Assembly: GCA_963621975.1 (NCBI GenBank)
Contig: CAVFGI010000001.1
Coordinates: 124,001-188,000, forward strand
DNA: 64,000 bases
Reading direction: 5' to 3'
From: UBA9732 sp963621975
GTDB lineage: Bacteria > Spirochaetota > Spirochaetia > Sphaerochaetales > Sphaerochaetaceae
The notes under the pieces are model-generated. The model saw nothing but the letters and a program-made list of their open reading frames with translations. It did not search any database and was not told the DNA's origin. Position 1 is the stretch's first letter, and each line of letters starts with the position of its first letter. The position numbers and the translations under genes are program-made. Below are positions 52,989 to 61,095 of the stretch, one piece after another.

Positions 52989-53534
52989 ATGACTTTAAGT
53001 GAAAACGCTAGACTTATAGAAGCCGTGCTCTATTTGGAGAATGAACCTCTATCCGTAGAGAGGCTCTGTTCAATGACAGGTTTAAGTGAAAATGACGTAC
53101 GTGACGCTCTTTCACAGCTTTCAGAGGTCTTTTATTCAGATGATCATGGACTAGCCCTAGTTGAATCCGCAGAAACTTTTTCTTTTGTTCCTTGCTCTAA
53201 TTTAAATGATAAATTAAGAGCATGTTATGGAAAACGTATTGACAAACGCCTTTCTAAAGCCGCAATGGAAACTTTGGCTATTGTTGCATATTCTCAACCC
53301 ATAACCAGAGGGGAGATTACCAAGATTAGGGGAGTGGTATCTGACTCCATTATTAGAATTTTAAGAGAAAGGGACTACATTAAAGTCGTAGGAAGAAAAG
53401 ATGTTCAAGGACATCCATGTCTTTATGGAACAACAAGAAAATTCCTTTATACCTTTAAGCTTGAAACCATTAGTGCGTTGCCAAAGCTTTCTGAGATAGA
53501 TAGACAGAGGTTTGAAAAAGAAGATGAAGATTGA
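52989..53534 (+). CDS. scpB: Segregation and condensation protein B
   Basis: A 181-residue partner of ScpA made of two winged-helix domains. Signature region: LSKAAMETLAIVAYSQPITRGEITKIRGVVSDSIIRILRERDYIKVVGRKDVQGHPCLYGTTRKFL. It binds ScpA as a dimer within the condensin complex. The gene overlaps rluB by 11 nt. It appears to have its own promoter inside the end of scpA in addition to any read-through. Confidence 0.94.
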   Translation: MTLSENARLIEAVLYLENEPLSVERLCSMTGLSENDVRDALSQLSEVFYSDDHGLALVESAETFSFVPCSNLNDKLRACYGKRIDKRLSKAAMETLAIVAYSQPITRGEITKIRGVVSDSIIRILRERDYIKVVGRKDVQGHPCLYGTTRKFLYTFKLETISALPKLSEIDRQRFEKEDED

Positions 53535-54264
53535 GTATCCAATAAGATTACAAAGCTATTTGGCAAAATGTGGCGTTGGCTCTCGTAGAGGTTGTGAAGA
53601 GCTTATTGCTAGTGGTCGTGTTAAGGTTAACAACAAGCGTGTCACTGAAATGGGCATAAAGGTGAATGAAGAAGATATCGTATATGTTGATGACGTTTTG
53701 GCTGAACCAGAAGAGAAGAGTTACTACTATATTTTGAACAAACCTAAGGGATTTGTTTGCACAAACTATGACCCAAACGAAACAGCCTATGCTCGTAATT
53801 TGCTTGATGTTCCAGAGAGAAATTTATTGTTTAATGTTGGTAGGCTAGATAAAGACTCTCAAGGTTTGATTATCTTTACTAATGATGGGGATTTTGCAAA
53901 CTTAATTATGCATCCATCTTCACAAATTGAGAAAGAATATATTGTTAGAATGGATATTGATATTCTTAAAAAAGATCTGGATGATGCATACAGGGGTTTA
54001 ATAAAACCTTATAGAATAAAAAGTTATAAACTTATTGGTAAAAAAGATGCCTCAGTTGTTCTAACAGAGGGGAAAAATCGTGAGATTAGAAATCTTTTTG
54101 CTGCAATGGGCTATGAAGTAAAGAAACTTATTAGAGTTAGGATTGGAAAGGTTGAATTGGGAGAACTTGCTCCTGGTAAATATAGAAAACTTACAAAAGC
54201 AGAGGTGAATTCTTTGATTGAAAGTGCTGGGAAGAAAAAATCGGGATATGGAGATAAGCGATGA
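53524..54264 (+). CDS. rluB: 23S rRNA pseudouridine synthase RluB family
   Basis: A 246-residue pseudouridine synthase of the RsuA/RluB/E/F group. The N-terminal S4 RNA-binding domain is IRLQSYLAKCGVGSRRGCEELIASGRVKVNNKRV. The catalytic Asp is in GRLDKDSQGLIIFTNDG, and EGKNREIRNLFAAMGYEVKKLIRVRIG is the third conserved block. Modification of 23S helix 80 is typical of RluB, though RsuA (16S) is closely related. I chose ATG 53524 over the TTG at 53512. It overlaps cmk by 4 nt. Confidence 0.88.
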   Translation: MKIEYPIRLQSYLAKCGVGSRRGCEELIASGRVKVNNKRVTEMGIKVNEEDIVYVDDVLAEPEEKSYYYILNKPKGFVCTNYDPNETAYARNLLDVPERNLLFNVGRLDKDSQGLIIFTNDGDFANLIMHPSSQIEKEYIVRMDIDILKKDLDDAYRGLIKPYRIKSYKLIGKKDASVVLTEGKNREIRNLFAAMGYEVKKLIRVRIGKVELGELAPGKYRKLTKAEVNSLIESAGKKKSGYGDKR

Positions 54265-54902
54265 TTGTTGCAATTGATGGGCCTGCTGGTGTTGGAAAAA
54301 GCTCTATTGCCAAGATGATTGCGGATGAGTTGGGGCTTTACTATCTTAATTCTGGTAATTTCTATAGGGGTGTGACTTATAGAATTCTCAATTTGGGTTT
54401 AGATCCAGCCAAGCCAGAAGATTGCATCAAGACAGCTGAAGGGGCCAGATTTGATGTTAGAAATGGCAAGTTTTTCTTAGATGATGAGTATGTTGAGGAT
54501 ATGCTACACCATCCGTCTATTGACCTATGGGCATCCAAAGTATCTGCAGTGCCAAAAGTTAGAGAAATTGTTAATGAAAGGATTTTAGAGCTTACAAAAA
54601 AGCTAGATATTGTGGCAGAGGGAAGAGATATGACCACTGTTGTATTTCCCAATGCAGAATATAAATTCTTTTTTGACGCCCTTCCTGAGATAAGGGCAAA
54701 AAGACGTTATAAACAAAATCCAGATTTGATGGATTATGAGACAGTTTTGAAGGAAATTAATGAAAGAGATGCAATTGACAGAAATAAGCCTGTTGGAGGG
54801 CTAAAAATTGCATCAGATGCCATTTATATAGATACTTCATACTTGACCATAAACCAAGTTTGTGACAAAGTGATAGGAGCCGTAAAAGGCTTAAAAAGTT
54901 GA
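54261..54902 (+). CDS. cmk: Cytidylate kinase
   Basis: Phosphorylates CMP and dCMP, 213 residues. P-loop IDGPAGVGKSS, the NSGNFYRGVTYRIL nucleotide-binding segment, DIVAEGRDMTTVVFPNA and the LID-region RYKQNPDLMDYETVLKEINERDAIDR. The ATG overlaps the rluB stop (ATGA). rpsA follows, an order conserved in many bacteria including treponemes. Confidence 0.95.
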   Translation: MIVAIDGPAGVGKSSIAKMIADELGLYYLNSGNFYRGVTYRILNLGLDPAKPEDCIKTAEGARFDVRNGKFFLDDEYVEDMLHHPSIDLWASKVSAVPKVREIVNERILELTKKLDIVAEGRDMTTVVFPNAEYKFFFDALPEIRAKRRYKQNPDLMDYETVLKEINERDAIDRNKPVGGLKIASDAIYIDTSYLTINQVCDKVIGAVKGLKS

Positions 54903-54928
54903 AAAAATAAAGGATCAGGAGAAAAAAA

Positions 54929-56632
54929 GTGTCTGAAGAAAGAGAAATGGAAAACAAAGATACTGACATGCAGAGTGTCTTGCAGGAGGAGTATCTAAAA
55001 TCTCTTGATGGAATCGAGGACGGTCAGCTCGTTACCGGTACTGTGGTTCAGGTCAATAACGAGTATGTGTTTGTTGACGTAGGTTACAAATCAGAAGGCA
55101 GAATCCCAATGGATGAGTTTGATGAAGTCCCGTCAATTGGAGATTCCGTTACAGTCCTTATTGTAAATAAGGAAGGAAAGGGCGGTCAGGTCATCATTTC
55201 AAAGAAAAAAGCTGATGTTAGAGCTAGAGGTGAGGAGCTGAAGCTTGCTGCTGAGCAAAAGACTCCAGTAGAAGGGAAGTTCACAAAGATTATCAATGGT
55301 GGTTTTGAAGTAGATCTTGGATCTGACTACTATGGTTTCTGCCCACTATCAAAGGCTGACATTGTCAGAACAGAGAACCCAGAGTCCCTCATTGGGGTTT
55401 CTGATTATTTCATTATTGAAAAGTTCCACGGTGGAAATAAACTTAAGAGCGTTGTTTCAAGACGTGATTATCTTGAAAAGAAGATCAAAGAGAACAAAGA
55501 AAAGTTCTTCTCAACTGTTAAGGTTGGTGATGTTGTTGAAGGTGTTGCAAAGTCTTTCACAAGCTTTGGTGCTTTCATTGACCTTGGAGGTTTTGATGGT
55601 CTTCTGCATCTCAATGATATGTCTTGGGGACATGTTAATAGACCTCGTGACTATGTCAAGAAGGGTGAAAAGATTAGACTTAGACTTATCAACATTGACC
55701 CAGAAACAAAGAAGATTAATCTTTCTCTCAAGCATATGCAGGAAGATCCATGGGCAACATTTGAAGAACATTTCAAAGTTGGTGATGTTGTAACTGCTCC
55801 AGTAACAAAGATGACAACATTTGGTGTTTTCATTGAAATTGCTCCTGGAATTGAAGGTCTTGCTCATATTTCTGAACTCAGTTGGACAAAGCGTATTAAT
55901 AATCCTAAAGAAGTTCTTAGCATTGGTGATGTTGTACAATGCAAGATTCTTGGTTATGACCTTGACAAGAAGCGCGTTTCCCTAGGTATCAAGCAACTTG
56001 AAGAAAATCCTTGGGATACAATTGAAGAGAGATATCCAGTAGGTAAGGTTCTTTCAAGACCAGTTGTTAAAATTACTAACGCAGGTGCATTTGTTAATTT
56101 GGAAGACGGAATTGATGGCTTCCTCCACAATGACGATGTTTCCTGGACAAAGAAAGTTAAAAACATGTCTTCTTTCTGCAAAGAAGGCGATGTAATTGAT
56201 GTATCAGTCATCAAAGTTGAGAAGGATAACCGCAGAATTAGACTTGGTGTTAAACAGCTTGAGGAAAATCCATGGCAGGTTCTTAAGCATCAGTATCCAA
56301 AGTATTCCACAATTTCTGGAACAGTTTCTAATGTTACAGATTATGGTGTATTTGTTAAGGTCTTGGGAGATATTGAAGGTCTTATTCCAAAGTTTGCTCT
56401 TGTTGGACCAGATGAAGTTTATACAGATGAAGTTCTTAAGAGATTTAATGTAGGTGATCCAATCTCAGCAATGGTTCTTGATGTTGTCCCACAACAGCAG
56501 AAGCTTTCTCTCTCAATTAAAGAGCTGAAGAAGCGTGATCAGCAGTCTGAAGTGGCCAAATATATGTCAAATTCTGATGATGATGACCACGTTACAATTG
56601 CAGATTTAATTTCTTCACGTGAGGAGAAATAA
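54929..56632 (+). CDS. rpsA: 30S ribosomal protein S1
   Basis: A 567-residue mRNA-binding ribosomal protein built of six S1 (OB-fold) repeats, roughly at 35-100, 115-185, 205-273, 290-360, 377-445 and 463-530. The last repeats are joined by similar linkers with (E)NPW. Typical strands are KVGDVVEGVAKSFTSFGAFIDLGGFDGLLH and GLAHISELSW. The start is GTG 54929 with CAGGAG 7 nt upstream. S1 normally helps ribosomes bind mRNAs with weak Shine-Dalgarno sequences; several genes here have none. The TPR gene follows 2 nt after. Confidence 0.96.
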   Translation: MSEEREMENKDTDMQSVLQEEYLKSLDGIEDGQLVTGTVVQVNNEYVFVDVGYKSEGRIPMDEFDEVPSIGDSVTVLIVNKEGKGGQVIISKKKADVRARGEELKLAAEQKTPVEGKFTKIINGGFEVDLGSDYYGFCPLSKADIVRTENPESLIGVSDYFIIEKFHGGNKLKSVVSRRDYLEKKIKENKEKFFSTVKVGDVVEGVAKSFTSFGAFIDLGGFDGLLHLNDMSWGHVNRPRDYVKKGEKIRLRLINIDPETKKINLSLKHMQEDPWATFEEHFKVGDVVTAPVTKMTTFGVFIEIAPGIEGLAHISELSWTKRINNPKEVLSIGDVVQCKILGYDLDKKRVSLGIKQLEENPWDTIEERYPVGKVLSRPVVKITNAGAFVNLEDGIDGFLHNDDVSWTKKVKNMSSFCKEGDVIDVSVIKVEKDNRRIRLGVKQLEENPWQVLKHQYPKYSTISGTVSNVTDYGVFVKVLGDIEGLIPKFALVGPDEVYTDEVLKRFNVGDPISAMVLDVVPQQQKLSLSIKELKKRDQQSEVAKYMSNSDDDDHVTIADLISSREEK

Positions 56633-56634
56633 GG

Positions 56635-57300
56635 ATGAAGAAGAAGCTAAGAAAAGAAGAGGAGAAGACCGTTGAACAGAAAATGATTAACGGAATCTCT
56701 ACATTCTTTGAAAAGAACCTTAAGACAGTTATTATAGCAGTTATAGCAGTTGTAGTTGTTGTACTTGCAGTTGTAATAATTGTCAGTGCTACATCAAATT
56801 CAAAGAATTCAGCTCAGATTAAAATTGCTGAAATGGAAGAGAAGTACACTGAACTTCTTGCTGCAGAAGAGCCAAATTGGGATTCTTTTGAAACGGAAGT
56901 TTCAGCAATGATTACAGGTTCTTCTTATCCATCTGTTAAAGCTTCCTATCTTCTTGGCTTGGCTCATTATGATCAAGCCGAGTATGAAGAAGCTAGAGAT
57001 GCTTTCAAAAAGGCATATGAGCTTAATAAGAACATTTACCTTGCTCCTCTTTCACTTGTAAATGAGGCTGCTTGTGAAGAAGCTCTTGGAAATTACACGG
57101 CTGCAATTTCTCTTTACGGTACTATTGTTTCTGATTATGCAGAAAGTGGTGTAGCTGCAAAAGCATTGTTCAATGCAGGTAGAATTTACTACGAGCAGGG
57201 AAATACAGATCTTGCAAAAACTTATTTTGAGCAAGTATCAAGCGATTATCCAAACTCTGAGTATGGCAAGCTTGGTAAGAACCTTGCAAACGTACTTTGA
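56635..57300 (+). CDS. Membrane-anchored TPR protein (YfgM-like)
   Basis: A 221-residue protein with a charged cytoplasmic N-terminus (KKKLRKEEEKTVEQK) and one transmembrane helix (TVIIAVIAVVVVVLAVVIIV). About four periplasmic tetratricopeptide repeats follow (LLGLAHYDQAEYEEARDAFKKAYELN, AKALFNAGRIYYEQGNTDLAKTYFEQV). The topology matches YfgM, a periplasmic chaperone partner of SecYEG, but sequence identity cannot be judged. An equivalent TPR gene follows rpsA in treponemes (recollection). It is 2 nt after rpsA and so probably expressed with it. Confidence 0.8.
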   Translation: MKKKLRKEEEKTVEQKMINGISTFFEKNLKTVIIAVIAVVVVVLAVVIIVSATSNSKNSAQIKIAEMEEKYTELLAAEEPNWDSFETEVSAMITGSSYPSVKASYLLGLAHYDQAEYEEARDAFKKAYELNKNIYLAPLSLVNEAACEEALGNYTAAISLYGTIVSDYAESGVAAKALFNAGRIYYEQGNTDLAKTYFEQVSSDYPNSEYGKLGKNLANVL

Positions 57301-57325
57301 GTATACCTTAAGGGGTTAAACTGAC

Positions 57326-58042
57326 ATGAAAATGTCATTCAGACACCGTTTACCAATTCTCTTGATGGTTATAGCGGTGTCTGTTTTTTTATTCTTTTGC
57401 TTGAATTCCTGTGGCATTCCTACATATTGGGAGCCAAAAAACTCTAATGTTATAAACAAAGGAAGTTCATCTGCTGATGAGGTTAACTTCACTGTCAATG
57501 TAAACTTCTATTCTGGCTATGACGGCTCTAATGCCCCGGATATTGGTCTTGTTTTGCTTTATGTTTATTCTGATGTGCCATACAGTTCTCTTGACTCTGA
57601 ACTTGTAAAAAAATTCAACTCTAATTATCGAGGCTCAAGCCCCAACGGCATTTCTACACTATCTAGTGAGAATAATGTTGCTGTATGGGACTTCACAGTC
57701 AACAATATAGACTACAACGTTTATGCTTTCTCTCCTTCTTCAGAAAATGGCATCTCTGCATGGCAATACAATAGGGCACTATCCTATGATTCCGATTTCT
57801 CTTGTTCTATTTCCTTGAAACTTAATTCTGATATTGATGGAGTAGGGCTATATATTAATGGAGAATTAGATGGAACTCAAACTTTTGGTTTAGATAGCAC
57901 CAATTTAAGTTCATTACAAGAATCTAATTATGTACATGTCTATGCAGCAATTAGTGCCCAAGGAGGAGGTGCCAATTATAGCAATATCTACTGGTCAAAT
58001 TTAACCTATGTTGGGACATTCTCCCTTAGTGAGATTGACTAA
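57326..58042 (+). CDS. Hypothetical lipoprotein
   Basis: Not recognised. A 238-residue protein with a lipoprotein signal peptide (RHRLPILLMVIAVSVFLFFCLNSC; lipid-bearing Cys29). The mature part is Ser/Asn/Tyr-rich with beta-strand character (VNFTVNVNFYSGYDG, IGLVLLYVYSDVPYSS, LYINGELDGTQTFG) and no Cys. It is probably tethered to a membrane and faces the periplasm or surface. AAGGGG lies 10 nt before ATG 57326. It follows the TPR gene and ends sharing a 4-nt CTAA stop overlap with the convergent hydrolase gene. A partly similar lipoprotein gene seems to follow rpsA in treponemes, but I cannot confirm homology. Confidence 0.65.
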   Translation: MKMSFRHRLPILLMVIAVSVFLFFCLNSCGIPTYWEPKNSNVINKGSSSADEVNFTVNVNFYSGYDGSNAPDIGLVLLYVYSDVPYSSLDSELVKKFNSNYRGSSPNGISTLSSENNVAVWDFTVNNIDYNVYAFSPSSENGISAWQYNRALSYDSDFSCSISLKLNSDIDGVGLYINGELDGTQTFGLDSTNLSSLQESNYVHVYAAISAQGGGANYSNIYWSNLTYVGTFSLSEID

Positions 58043-59139
58043 ACAATGATAAGTGGCACAAGCATTTCATCTTCAGTTAAACCAGCATGGATTCCAACAA
58101 ATTCGTCTTCAGTTTTCTCAATTGCAAGAGAGAATTTATTTGTTGCTACAGCAATCAAATCTCCAACCAGTTCATTTACCATTGGATGTGGTTTGGCATT
58201 TCCTAGTAGTCCACTTTGAATAAAACTCTTTTTATTATAAAGAATAAAATATTTGTCTAACTGATATTTAGCGAACTCTTTTTTAAATGAATCAATCTGT
58301 CCATCCTTAATAAAAAGACTTGCAGTTCTATTTTCTATTGAAAATGAACGTTTTAATTTTTCAAACAGAGTAGGGTAATCCTTTAAATAAATATACTTAG
58401 TATCTATAAGTCCATGATCAGCAATAATAATATAGATAGTATCTTGAGTTGCATTACTAGTTAGATCTTTAACAAATACATCAATTTTATTCTCTACATT
58501 TATTGTTTCTGAATCCTTTACTCCAAATTCATGCATAGTATGGTCTGGGTCTGGCCAATAGCAGTATATAAAGTTCTTTTCATTTGATGAGATTAGGCTG
58601 GTAAGAGTACATTTCATTTCTTTTAGACTGAGATCCGGCTTTAGATAAGTTGCAATTTCTGTAAATTTTACATCTGGATTTTGTGTGTGAATCTTTGTGC
58701 CAATTGAAACATATGGCATATATTTTCTAGCAAGGTTTACATTTCCAACAGGCTCACCATTGCTTTGTCTCAATGAAGTAAAAGTTGTAACAATATCATC
58801 TATTTCTTTGAAATAGCTAAACCATCCTAACCATGCAGTTTCAATTGGATATAATCCACTAGAAACTGCCGTTGTAGCTGCTACAGTTGTAGGAGGGAAG
58901 GTTGAGCTTATTTTACGCACGATATGCTGCCTCAAAAAACTATCTGGCTTGAGGTTTCGTAGCATGAGATTATATCCAAAGCCATCAAACAACATAAGAA
59001 CAACATTTTTTGGTTTACGGGCATTTAATATATCATCAAGTTCTTTTAAACTCTTATGTCCAGGGTTCTCAACGTTATAATAATGTAATATAGATGTGCT
59101 TACAGAGACTAAACTTTCATCATAATTTGGAAATATCAT
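58039..59139 (-). CDS. Alkaline phosphatase-superfamily phosphodiesterase
   Basis: A 366-residue hydrolase of the type I phosphodiesterase/NPP fold. Asp in VLMLFDGFGYN and the nucleophile Thr in STFPPTTVAATTAVSSGLYP match the metal site. Asp and His lie in WPDPDHTMHEFG, DH in IIIADHGL, and a C-terminal His in VGIHAGL. There is no signal peptide, so it is cytosolic. It is distinct from the paralogue at 7114-8433 in its FPPTT active-site segment and C-terminus. It stands alone with a convergent neighbour at its 3' end. The substrate is unknown. Confidence 0.83.
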   Translation of the reverse strand: MIFPNYDESLVSVSTSILHYYNVENPGHKSLKELDDILNARKPKNVVLMLFDGFGYNLMLRNLKPDSFLRQHIVRKISSTFPPTTVAATTAVSSGLYPIETAWLGWFSYFKEIDDIVTTFTSLRQSNGEPVGNVNLARKYMPYVSIGTKIHTQNPDVKFTEIATYLKPDLSLKEMKCTLTSLISSNEKNFIYCYWPDPDHTMHEFGVKDSETINVENKIDVFVKDLTSNATQDTIYIIIADHGLIDTKYIYLKDYPTLFEKLKRSFSIENRTASLFIKDGQIDSFKKEFAKYQLDKYFILYNKKSFIQSGLLGNAKPHPMVNELVGDLIAVATNKFSLAIEKTEDEFVGIHAGLTEDEMLVPLIIV

Positions 59140-59250
59140 AACAAAATTTTAAAGCCAGTTGCTTTTGGATTCAAGTGGGTAATTATCTATTAAAATTGGA
59201 TATAATGCATATTCTGTTAAATTAGAGTAGTAAAAAAGCTTTAAGCACAT

Positions 59251-59334
59251 AAATAGAACTTTTGGAAAAAAATTGTTTCTATAGATCTACAAAATAGAAC
59301 TTTTGGAAAAAATAGAGCGCAAAAGTTCTATTTT
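59251..59334. repeat. AAATAGAACTTTTGG direct repeats with a 15-bp inverted repeat
   Basis: The word AAATAGAACTTTTGG, followed by an A run, occurs at 59251 and 59292, 41 bp apart. The second copy forms a perfect 15-bp inverted repeat: AAAATAGAACTTTTG (59291-59305) and CAAAAGTTCTATTTT (59320-59334), with a 14-nt spacer. It lies in the 311-bp gap (59140-59450) between two minus-strand genes. The gap otherwise holds only the terminator at 59385-59433 and the presumed promoter of the 59139 gene. No open frame is seen. It could be an operator, a hairpin RNA or a relic of a repeat element. Confidence 0.75.
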
Positions 59335-59384
59335 CACTTGATATGGTTGTCCGTACTGCAGATCAGCTTTACTTTAGAGGCAAA

Positions 59385-59433
59385 AAAAAGTCTACTTTAG
59401 TGACTCTATGTGGGCCGTTCAAGTAGACTTTTT
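59385..59433 (-). terminator. Terminator of the TerB-like gene
   Basis: AAAAAGTCTACTT (59385-59397) and AAGTAGACTTTTT (59421-59433) form a perfect 13-bp stem with a 23-nt loop. On the minus strand, eight T follow the GC-containing part. It lies 18 nt past the stop of the gene ending at 59451. Confidence 0.8.
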
Positions 59434-59450
59434 GCAAGAATATCTTGTGT

Positions 59451-59903
59451 TTATTTAATAAGTTGTTTAATCCAATTTTTTTCTCTGAGTGAAACCTTTC
59501 CGTCCACTGCAGAGATAAGAAGACATACAGTAATAATGTCGTCCTTTAGGTCCTCAGAAAGAAGACCAAGAACATCAACCATCTCATCAACGGACTTCTT
59601 AAGTTCTTTCTGCTCAGGGCGCATCTTTCTGAAAGCTTTCTTACAGGTTTCATAGTCAAGCTCTTCACCAAAGAATGCATGAAGCAGAGGGCTTAAAACC
59701 GTATATTCAGTCTCAGATAATCTCCCATCTGCAGCAATAGCTCCAATAATGAAAGATGCAAAGATCTCCACTCCTGTTTCGCCATCCTGTGTAATTTCAA
59801 TTAACGCAGGAAGAATCCTTTTCGATTTAACGCCAAGAAGGGCAACATACGAAAGGACATCCAACTTTTCAAATTCTTTGCATAATTTATTAAAATCACT
59901 CAT
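59451..59903 (-). CDS. TerB-like protein
   Basis: A 150-residue all-helical protein of the TerB/DjlA-N type. Two paired acidic motifs are typical: IIGAIAADGRLSETEYTVLSPLLHAFF and LISAVDGKVSLREKNWIKQLI, each with the A(x)DG(x)LS/E pattern proposed to bind metal. TerB proteins occur in tellurite-resistance operons and in many other contexts. No other ter gene is nearby, so a tellurite role is not supported. It is monocistronic, with a terminator at 59385-59433. No Shine-Dalgarno of note. Confidence 0.72.
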   Translation of the reverse strand: MSDFNKLCKEFEKLDVLSYVALLGVKSKRILPALIEITQDGETGVEIFASFIIGAIAADGRLSETEYTVLSPLLHAFFGEELDYETCKKAFRKMRPEQKELKKSVDEMVDVLGLLSEDLKDDIITVCLLISAVDGKVSLREKNWIKQLIK

Positions 59904-59952
59904 AAATCTAATATAGTTGTATAATAATGAATCGTCAAACTTAGCTATAGAA

Positions 59953-59994
59953 TTAAAAAAAGTTCAAGGTCCCATGTAAACACGAGACCTTGAA
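59953..59994 (-). terminator. Terminator of the tctCBA-M24 operon
   Basis: TTCAAGGTC (59963-59971) and GACCTTGAA (59986-59994) form a perfect 9-bp stem with a 14-nt loop. On the minus strand seven T follow after one C. It lies 12 nt past the M24 gene stop. Confidence 0.85.
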
Positions 59995-60006
59995 GGAAAG
60001 AATTAT

Positions 60007-61095
60007 TTATTGTTTAACCAATATACCTGGTCTAACAAAGCTAATACCATTAACAACAATCTCAACCTTTGGGAACAAGATTGGCTTTGTAACCGCAATT
60101 ACTCCATCTTTGGTACAAATTACAGTATCTTCGCTCTTAGTACCTGTAATTGAAGGATTCCAGCAGAATGCATGATGTTCAGAAATTGTTCCTGGAGTTG
60201 TAAAATCAACTCTATAATCACGGCCGGCATAACCAATTGGTCCACCCTGATGATGTTTGTTAAATTCATCACCATAGCCCAGCTCTTCGTATGCTCTCTT
60301 TCCTGCTTCAAGAGCTGAAACATAAGTTTTTCCCGGTTTACAAGAAGCCATGTAAGTACAGTCGATAATTTGATTTGCTTTATATTGAGCAAGAAGATCA
60401 GAAGTAGGCTCAACAAAATAAACATATCTTGTCAAACAAATTACAAGGCCGTTTCTTCTGAAATTTCCACCAATTTGAACTTTTTGCTTTACACATTTGG
60501 AAGTTGGAAGTGGATGTCTGTAAGAAGAAATACGCTCATCTGCTGCAACCATGCAAGAAAGCATTTCAAGACCTACATTTTCCATCTTTTGCATGATAAG
60601 ACCTGCAATTTTATATTCACTGTCCCCTACTTCAATTTCCATACCGGCTTGTTCCATTGCAAGAGATGCATCCTCTCCAATTTTAACATACCGTTTTATT
60701 TCTTGGTCAGTTAAGTCAAAGCGTAGAGCTTTTATCTCGTTAGCCAGATTTGAAGTATCGTAACCTACTTTTCCAGAAGGAACTAACTCTGCTATTATTC
60801 TCTCTTGAAAAGCTGTATCATGCCAAAGTCCATATTTAAGCTCAAAGCCTAAAAGCTCTAAATGCTCTTCATCTTTCATTCTTGGAGCTTCAATATTGTT
60901 AGTTATGGCATACATTTTATTGTTTGTAACTAAAAGACCACAGTTTCCAGTTTCACCCATTCCAACATAGTTTCTGCCACCACATGTAAGCCATGCAAAG
61001 TTATCTTGTCTTTTGATGAATGCGGCATCAAGTTCTTTTGAAGCAATTAGATTTCTAATTCTTGAAAGTTTAATAGATAGTTCGTTATTTAGCAC
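60007..61095 (-). CDS. M24-fold (creatinase/aminopeptidase) protein lacking most metal ligands
   Basis: A 362-residue two-domain protein like Xaa-Pro aminopeptidases and creatinase. The N-terminal creatinase_N-like domain covers about 1-130 and the pita-bread domain the rest. HHQGGPIGY (281-289) and KSEDTVI (320-326, Glu322) match the His and last Glu of M24 metal sites. The other three ligands are replaced: the DxG...D-x-TR block is GGNFRRNGLVICLTR (209-223; Gly209, Cys220), and the Glu-Pro is NP (Asn313). It is therefore unlikely to be a dinuclear metallopeptidase. It may be a metal-free hydrolase, as creatinase is, or a binding protein. It overlaps tctA by 7 nt, so it belongs to the transporter operon. 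Confidence 0.75.
   Translation of the reverse strand: MLNNELSIKLSRIRNLIASKELDAAFIKRQDNFAWLTCGGRNYVGMGETGNCGLLVTNNKMYAITNNIEAPRMKDEEHLELLGFELKYGLWHDTAFQERIIAELVPSGKVGYDTSNLANEIKALRFDLTDQEIKRYVKIGEDASLAMEQAGMEIEVGDSEYKIAGLIMQKMENVGLEMLSCMVAADERISSYRHPLPTSKCVKQKVQIGGNFRRNGLVICLTRYVYFVEPTSDLLAQYKANQIIDCTYMASCKPGKTYVSALEAGKRAYEELGYGDEFNKHHQGGPIGYAGRDYRVDFTTPGTISEHHAFCWNPSITGTKSEDTVICTKDGVIAVTKPILFPKVEIVVNGISFVRPGILVKQ

Noticed and set aside
59451..59903. Tellurite-resistance locus
   Set aside because: The TerB-like protein stands alone; no terA, terC, terD or terZ gene is nearby.
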